From positions 1 through 39,728 of the forward strand of contig NZ_AOIS01000005.1 of assembly GCF_000337495.1 (NCBI RefSeq): DNA of 39,728 nt. Reading direction: 5' to 3'. Positions 35,211 to 39,728 of the stretch are shown here, piece by piece. Position numbers and translations under genes: made by a program. The notes beneath the pieces are model-generated. The model saw nothing but the letters and a program-made list of their open reading frames with translations, was not told the origin of the DNA and did no database searches. Within the stretch, counting starts at the first letter, position 1. Each line of letters starts with the position of its first letter. The DNA is from Haloterrigena salina JCM 13891. GTDB lineage: Archaea > Halobacteriota > Halobacteria > Halobacteriales > Natrialbaceae.

Positions 35211-35392
35211 GTCCCGATATCACTCCGTGGGAGTACGGCCGATCAGTTCGAACGGATTCAAAACCACCTCGAGACTGGCGTGGTCACGAACTTTCACGGG
35301 CCGATGTCGTTGGGGTCTTGATGGCGGACTTCGAGGAATTCGAAGCGGTACCGTTCGACGACGTAGCGGGCCGTGAACCGACAGTCTCCGAA
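35211..35392 (+). pseudogene. Frameshifted ORF remnant of unknown family
   Basis: One frame reads ISLRGSTADQFERIQNHLETGVVTNFHGPMSLG and stops. The next frame continues directly as VLMADFEEFEAVPFDDVAGREPTVSEL. Restoring one base near the GGGG at about 35314-35317 joins them into a sensible acidic haloarchaeal-like protein. The 5' end is not found; the MITE boundary lies just upstream. The family is not recognised. Confidence 0.35.
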
Positions 35393-36550
35393 CTAGTGAT
35401 CCGGCCTTCTCTCGAGGATGTCGAAAATATCGATCGCTTTGTACTCTTGATTCCGCTGTTTGCCAGTCGCCTCAACGAGAACACCGTCGGATACTAACTC
35501 CTCGATGGCGTTATACGCGGTTTGCCGACTGACATCGAACTCGTCTTGGACATCGGTAGCAGTGAAGTACGGCATGTCGAAGACGCCCCGCGCGAGGCGA
35601 TGACTCGTTTTCTGGTGTGGATACCGTTGCTCGTAGTCGCGCCGAAGTTCCATCAGCCGCTGTGTCCGCTCGTACGAGTCCCGCGCCTGCACCTCGATTC
35701 CGTCGATGAAAAACGCGATCCAGTCGTGCCAGTCCCCGGTTTCGCTCACAGAGCGCATCTTCTCGACATATTCCTGCTTGTTGCGATTGAAGTAGGCGCT
35801 CGGATAGAGATACGGCTGACTCAGATATCCTTCAGCGCAGAGCTGTAATACGATGAGAATGCGACCAAGCCGGCCGTTCCCGTCTGCACAGGGATGAACC
35901 GTCTCGAACTGATAATGCGTAACCGCGAGATCAACGAGCGGGTGATATTGGCCGCCCATTTGGATATACGTCTCCAGAGAGTCCATCAGCTCGGGAACCG
36001 ATTGGTGCGGCGGGGGAACGAACGGCGGTTGACTGGCGTACGGAGACGGGAGGTGGACATCGGTCGTCCGCCATTCTCCGACGACTTCACCTTCGTTTCG
36101 AACGTTTTCGAGGAGCAACTCGTGGAGCGACTGGAGGAGTTCGAGCGTTATCGGTTCGCCCTCTTTGATCGCGTTAAATCCTTTTTGAAGGGCGCGTTCG
36201 GCATTCAGGACCTCCTGCAAGTCTCGACTCACGTCGACGTTCTCGTTTCCGCTGGTCCGCGTGTGATGGGCGTATACTTCGTCCACGTCGACATTAGCGC
36301 CTTCTATTTCGGCGGTTTCGACGGCCTCGAGTCGAACGAGGGACGTATAGAGGACCGGTGAGAAATCGACGGTTGGACTGATTCCGTCGATTCGGCCGAG
36401 CTGAAAGGACGCCTCGGCGATACGTTCCGTGAGTTCGTCGTCGATATCGATTCGTGTCGAGAGGGGGAGCTTGTCCGGAATGTAGTATGGGTGTGGATGA
36501 GATTCGCGATAGTGTCCGGGTGCCTCTTCCGGAAGTTCTCGAGTCCGCAT
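35393..36550 (-). CDS. Fic family protein with N-terminal inhibitory helix and C-terminal winged helix (385 aa)
   Basis: A Fic-N-type domain (about 30-130) carries LEAVETAEIEG (74-84), which fits the [S/T]xxxE[G/N] inhibitory motif with T79, E83 and G84. The Fic core has the catalytic loop HPCADGNGRLGR (219-230); the usual Phe after HP is Cys here. A flap-like segment (SPYASQPPFVPPP) precedes it. The C-terminal 65 residues form a winged helix (TATDVQDEFDVSRQTAYNAIEELVSDGVL). Such class II Fic proteins transfer AMP to target hydroxyls and can regulate their own promoter. It is a single gene with no separate antitoxin gene. The composition is less GC-rich than the neighbouring UspA gene, and its flanks are broken genes, suggesting acquisition. 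Confidence 0.88.
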   Translation of the reverse strand: MRTRELPEEAPGHYRESHPHPYYIPDKLPLSTRIDIDDELTERIAEASFQLGRIDGISPTVDFSPVLYTSLVRLEAVETAEIEGANVDVDEVYAHHTRTSGNENVDVSRDLQEVLNAERALQKGFNAIKEGEPITLELLQSLHELLLENVRNEGEVVGEWRTTDVHLPSPYASQPPFVPPPHQSVPELMDSLETYIQMGGQYHPLVDLAVTHYQFETVHPCADGNGRLGRILIVLQLCAEGYLSQPYLYPSAYFNRNKQEYVEKMRSVSETGDWHDWIAFFIDGIEVQARDSYERTQRLMELRRDYEQRYPHQKTSHRLARGVFDMPYFTATDVQDEFDVSRQTAYNAIEELVSDGVLVEATGKQRNQEYKAIDIFDILERRPDH

Positions 36551-36619
36551 TTGACTATACCACGAACTCTGGCCTGTTAATCATACCGCTCTTAAATGGA
36601 CTTGATTACTGGTGTCTGA

Positions 36620-36910
36620 GACGGCCCTACTCAAAATACGAGACGAGAGTTTGGAGAACGGGTCCTCTTGCGACAGCGATTGACTGCAGAGCAGGCCACG
36701 CAGGTCCCTTTGACGGATCGGCAGTTCGAGGTCTTTCTGACCGCTCTCGACGCGTGGTACTACGACGTTCCACGCGAGGCGACGCTGACGGCAGTCGCGT
36801 CGGCGCTCGGCGTGACCAAGTCGACCTGTAGCGACGTCTTACACCGCGCGGAGAGCGCGGTCGCCCGCTGGTTCGCGGACGAATCCGTCGACTCTCGTGA
36901 GCGCGCCTGA
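36620..36910 (+). pseudogene. HTH_10 (bacterio-opsin activator type) C-terminal domain, 5'-truncated
   Basis: The frame opens after a TGA at 36617 and runs to 36910. The last 65 residues, LTDRQFEVFLTALDAWYYDVPREATLTAVASALGVTKSTCSDVLHRAE, are the HTH_10 DNA-binding domain found at the C-terminus of Bat-like regulators. No ATG or GTG lies before the domain; only a TTG at 36668 could start it. Full regulators have another 100-500 residues upstream, and the sequence there is unrelated DNA beside the Fic promoter. It is most likely a remnant, though a short regulator starting at TTG is possible. Confidence 0.65.
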
Positions 36911-36962
36911 TGAACGCTCACGGCGGATCGGGCCGGAGACGGTTCCGGTTTCGGGTCGCCTA

Positions 36963-37808
36963 TCAGGCCGTTCGGTCCGGGGGGATCAACATGACGTTGC
37001 CGTCCGCTCGCGCGACGATGTCTTCGGAGACGCTCCCGAGCAACAGTCGGCGGAGCCGGCTGTGACCGCGCGAGCCGACGAGGACCGTCGTCGGCTCGTA
37101 CTCCTCCTCCGCGGCCAGAATCTCGCCGGCGGGATCGCCTTGCCGGACCTCGGTTCGCGTCTCGATCCCCCACTCCTCGAGTTGCGCCGCCAGCTCCGCC
37201 AGTCGCGCTTCGGGATCAGCGTCCTCCGGAAGCACCGGATCCTTCGGCGTTTCGACGTGGACCAGCGTCGCCTCCTGCGTCGCGTGGCGGAGGTAGGAGA
37301 ACGTCTCGAACGCCCGCTCGGCGTTCTCCGAGAAGTCCGTCGCGTACAGCATCCGCCGGAACAGGTGTTCGCGGAGGACGTCCGGCTCGTCCGCCCCGCG
37401 CTCGATCCGGTTGACGAGCAGCGGGACGACCGTCGTCCGCGCGAGGTTGCGCGCGGTCGATCCGATGACGCGGTTCTCGAGCGGGCTCTTCCCCCGCGAG
37501 CCGACGACCGTGAGGCTGGCGCCGATCGCCTCGGCAACGCCGTTGATTCGCCGGTGGGGCGTGCCGCGGACGACGTGCGCCTCGACGTCGAAGCCCGCGT
37601 CTTCGATGACGCGGCGGTAGCGCCCCAGTGCCTGCTCGCGCCGTTCCTCGAAGTCGATCCCAGGCATCCCCGCATGGACGTTCGACGGGATTACGGTCAC
37701 GAGGTGGATCTCCTCGACGCCGATTCGACCGAGGCACTCGAGGCAGGTCTCGCTCTCGATCGTCGCCTCGCTGGCGGCGGAGAGGTCGGTCGCGCAGATC
37801 GCTTTCAT
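36963..37808 (-). CDS. Two-domain UspA universal stress protein (281 aa)
   Basis: Two tandem Usp domains are visible. Domain 1 (1 to about 135) starts MKAICATDLSAASEA and ends with the ATP loop VGSRGKSPLENRVIGSTARNLA. Domain 2 (about 150-281) starts RRMLYATDFSENAERAFE and ends VGSRGHSRLRRLLLGSVSEDIV. Both keep the G-2x-G-9x-G(S/T) pattern, so ATP binding is likely, unlike the small Usp at 321-785. It has cysteines C5, C23 and C26. The ATG at 37808 matches the family start. The gene is divergent from the small-membrane-protein/TauE pair. Confidence 0.92.
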   Translation of the reverse strand: MKAICATDLSAASEATIESETCLECLGRIGVEEIHLVTVIPSNVHAGMPGIDFEERREQALGRYRRVIEDAGFDVEAHVVRGTPHRRINGVAEAIGASLTVVGSRGKSPLENRVIGSTARNLARTTVVPLLVNRIERGADEPDVLREHLFRRMLYATDFSENAERAFETFSYLRHATQEATLVHVETPKDPVLPEDADPEARLAELAAQLEEWGIETRTEVRQGDPAGEILAAEEEYEPTTVLVGSRGHSRLRRLLLGSVSEDIVARADGNVMLIPPDRTA

Positions 37809-38139
37809 ACTACTCGTAGGGCCGACGCCATGATATTGTTTCCGGTGGTCAATACCGACATCGTCCGATCGATCGCGGACATGTGGACTGCGACTCGGAC
37901 ACCGGCGACCACTAGCCGGAAAGACGTCACTGCGGTGACCGATAGAATCGCTCGAGGCAGTCGCCTCGACCGCGCGCGAACTGTAGCAGACGGCTCGCCA
38001 CTTGAACCGTATATCCGAATAGGTTATCCAAATATTTCCGTAGGATAGCCGTGTGATTGATCGCAGTAATATTGTACGCAATTCCCAAAAGCGTTATAGC
38101 CATCCTCCGGGTAGACGATAGTGAGCAGAAAACCATGAG
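37809..38139. other. Divergent promoter region
   Basis: About 330 bp between the UspA gene and the permease pair. Near 38021-38049, GGTTATCC and GGATAGCC form a near-perfect dyad around an AT-rich centre (AAATATTTCC). GTTATAG at about 38092-38098 is the likely TATA box for the rightward genes. No gene is seen. Confidence 0.45.
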
Positions 38140-38319
38140 ATGCACACAACCGAACGGCGGTGGTCGATCGCGATGATCGACCTCGCCGCGTCTTCGTCAA
38201 CAGTACAGGCGGGAACCCTCGTCGGCGCCGTCCTCCTCGAGGCGTTCGTCCTCTACGTCGGGTACGGCGCGCTCGAGCGAGTCGCAATGCCGATCGTCGA
38301 GCGGGTGAAACACGCATAA
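38140..38319 (+). CDS. Small single-helix membrane protein overlapping the permease (59 aa)
   Basis: The frame encodes MHTTERRWSIAMIDLAASS followed by a membrane helix (GTLVGAVLLEAFVLYVGYGAL) and a short tail (ERVAMPIVERVKHA). Its TAA shares the A with the ATG of the TauE/SafE gene (TAATG), so the two are translationally coupled. Small one-helix proteins in this position occur next to haloarchaeal TauE-like permeases and may be a subunit or assembly factor; that role is inferred. An internal ATG at 38173 would give 48 residues and is also possible. Confidence 0.65.
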   Translation: MHTTERRWSIAMIDLAASSSTVQAGTLVGAVLLEAFVLYVGYGALERVAMPIVERVKHA

Positions 38320-39359
38320 TGGAGCTATTCGGAATCGCACTGGCGACGCTCGCGCTGTTCGTGAGCTTCGGCTTCATGGTCGGCGTGCTGTTCGGTTTCT
38401 TCGGGATGGGCGGCTCGTTCCTCGTCACGCCCGCGTTGCTCGTGATGGGATATCCCGCCAGAGTCGCCGTCGGGAGCGGGATGGCCTTCGTCTTCGGGAC
38501 GGCAGTGATCGCGACGTTAAAACACCACGACCTGGGACAGGTCGACTACAAACTCGGCGGATTGATGATCGTCGGCACGTCCGTCGGCATCGAAATCGGG
38601 CGAATCGGGGTGTTCTACCTCGAGGAACTCGGTCTCGCCAGCGGGGTCATCGGCGTCACGTACGTCGTCCTGCTGGGCGCGATCGGCTTGTTCGTCACGC
38701 GTAACGCGCTCACGGACGACGGTGGAGAGGATTCGAGCGGCGGCCACCACGACGCCGCGGACGAGGAGATCGATCCGGACGCGATCCCGGACGTCGCGAA
38801 GAAGATCCAGTCGTACCGCGTCCCGCCGATGATGACGATCGCGGGTGGCATCCAGGTCTCGCTGTGGATGGTCCTCGGCGTCGCGTTCGCGACGGGGCTG
38901 CTATCGGGCTTCCTCGGCGTCGGCGGTGGCTTCATCCGGATGCCCGCGATGTTTTACCTCATTGGGGTCCCCGTTCCGGTGGCGGTCGGGACCGATCTGT
39001 TCGAGATCGTCTTCTCGGGTGGGATCGGCTCGTTCCTCTACGGGATGGAAGGCGGCGTCGATCTCTCGATCGTCGCGCCCTTGCTCGCGGGGAGTGCACT
39101 CGGTGCTCGCATCGGATCGGCCGCGACCGGTATCGTCGACGAGGCCGACATCAAAATCTACTTCGGGCTGATGCTGCTCGGTGGATCGATCGCCGTCGCG
39201 TTCCGCCAGGCTGGCGACTACCTCGGAATGGAAGTCCTGAGTACGATCAGCTTCGCGCTGATTCTGCTCTCGGCGTTCATGGTCAGCGGGGCCGTGATCT
39301 ACAGCACGATCGCGACGATGCGATCGGAGTCGAAGGCGTCTGCGGCGTCCGCGGACTAA
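38319..39359 (+). CDS. TauE/SafE family permease (346 aa)
   Basis: Both halves of the TauE/SafE duplication are seen. The first starts with VGVLFGFFGMGGSFLVTPALLVMGYPARVAVGSGM. The second has LSGFLGVGGGFIRMPAMFYLIGVPVPVAVGTDLFEI. About eight membrane helices are predicted, split by an acidic cytoplasmic loop (about 130-165, DDGGEDSSGGHHDAADEEIDPD). The family moves sulfite, sulfoacetate, taurine-derived or other organic anions; the substrate is not decided by sequence. It is translationally coupled to the small membrane protein upstream and is followed by the winged-helix regulator, which may control it. Confidence 0.9.
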   Translation: MELFGIALATLALFVSFGFMVGVLFGFFGMGGSFLVTPALLVMGYPARVAVGSGMAFVFGTAVIATLKHHDLGQVDYKLGGLMIVGTSVGIEIGRIGVFYLEELGLASGVIGVTYVVLLGAIGLFVTRNALTDDGGEDSSGGHHDAADEEIDPDAIPDVAKKIQSYRVPPMMTIAGGIQVSLWMVLGVAFATGLLSGFLGVGGGFIRMPAMFYLIGVPVPVAVGTDLFEIVFSGGIGSFLYGMEGGVDLSIVAPLLAGSALGARIGSAATGIVDEADIKIYFGLMLLGGSIAVAFRQAGDYLGMEVLSTISFALILLSAFMVSGAVIYSTIATMRSESKASAASAD

Positions 39360-39460
39360 CGTCAGAGACGCCGCTCACCGCGTTCGACTGCGGCGCATTG
39401 AGATTGCGCAATATTCACACAACCCTTATACCGGTGCGGTCCTTATCAGCGGATAGTAAA

Positions 39461-39728
39461 ATGGCTAATTCGATGGCGGAACAACTGCAGCAGGATATGG
39501 AGTGTGAAGGGCTGTTGGAGTGTATTCACGGACTCAAGCAACTCGACAAGGAGTGCTTTCGCGTGCTGGTCGAGAGCGAAGAAGCGCTGACGATCGACGG
39601 GGTCGCCGACCAGGTCGACCGTGAACGCTCGACCGCGTACCGCTCGATCCAGCGGCTGCTCCAGAGCGGCTTCATCCAGAAAGAGCAGATCAACTACGAC
39701 CAGGGCGGCTACTACCACGTCTACTATC
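39461..39728 (+). CDS. TrmB-like winged-helix transcriptional regulator (N-terminal 89 aa, cut by window end)
   Basis: The visible part starts MANSMAEQLQQDMECEGLLECIHGLKQLDKECFRVLVES and has a winged-helix domain (about 25-85). The recognition helix region is VADQVDRERSTAYRSIQRLLQSGF, followed by the wing (KEQINYDQGGYYHVYY). This is the haloarchaeal TrmB/MarR-like fold. CTTATA at about 39425-39430 is at a fair TATA distance. It lies downstream of the permease in the same direction, separated by 101 bp, so control of the permease is plausible but unproven. Confidence 0.75.
   Translation, partial: MANSMAEQLQQDMECEGLLECIHGLKQLDKECFRVLVESEEALTIDGVADQVDRERSTAYRSIQRLLQSGFIQKEQINYDQGGYYHVYY

Noticed and set aside
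35147-35497. 116-codon plus-strand ORF overlapping the end of the Fic gene
   Set aside because: It starts inside the MITE and runs antisense into the Fic coding region; only the inner part looks coding-like, and in two frames, so it is recorded as a frameshifted remnant instead.

Overview
The window looks like part of a haloarchaeal (class Halobacteria) megaplasmid or secondary replicon. It is GC-rich, its proteins are very acidic, and many genes have a TATA-like box 24-35 bp before the start codon with almost no leader. It also has family markers such as UspA proteins, a PAS-rich histidine kinase, an HTH_10 fragment and an Orc1/Cdc6 initiator. No rRNA, tRNA or CRISPR array was seen.

Region 1 (about 1-22.6 kb) is a carbohydrate-utilisation locus. 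It encodes a galactonate-dehydratase-type enolase-superfamily enzyme, a GH4 enzyme with the CHEV motif of alpha-galacturonidases, a Tat-exported beta-helix protein, an SGNH esterase, a GH78 alpha-L-rhamnosidase, a DUF2264 (GH154-type) protein, a LacZ-type GH2 beta-galactosidase and a GH115 alpha-glucuronidase. KDG kinase and KDPG aldolase follow, giving a route from 2-keto-3-deoxy sugar acids to pyruvate and glyceraldehyde-3-phosphate. Between GH115 and the kinase lies a decayed mannonate dehydratase (uxuA) with two frameshifts and a nonsense codon. The activities fit rhamnose-, uronic-acid- and galactose-containing plant polymers (pectin/rhamnogalacturonan or arabinogalactan side chains). Only the beta-helix protein has an export signal, so most of the breakdown is predicted to be cytoplasmic; no transporter or dedicated regulator is in the window.

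Region 2 (about 22.7-31.1 kb) is the replicon core. An orc1/cdc6 gene (24349-25581, minus) has origin-recognition-box (ORB)-like repeats on both sides. Two direct copies and two inverted copies flank an AT-rich stretch upstream of it (25.6-26.2 kb), and a duplicated array of nine TTTCCGT cores lies behind its 3' end (24.14-24.32 kb). An RNA-ligase-family gene, preceded by an overlapping 51-codon ORF, converges on this array. On the other side are an isocitrate-lyase/PEP-mutase-family gene, a small hypothetical gene, a metallophosphoesterase and a parA gene with an acidic partner. Before parA is a TTCTTAGATATG iteron array that looks like a centromere; the same TATCTAAGA element recurs before the RNA-ligase unit.

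Region 3 (about 31-39.7 kb) is a mixed accessory/stress region: two small membrane proteins, a multi-PAS histidine kinase, a 264-bp MITE-like deletion derivative of an IS5-type element, a frameshifted ORF remnant, a Fic protein, an HTH_10 remnant, a two-domain UspA, a small membrane protein overlapping a TauE/SafE permease, and the start of a TrmB-like winged-helix regulator cut by the window end.
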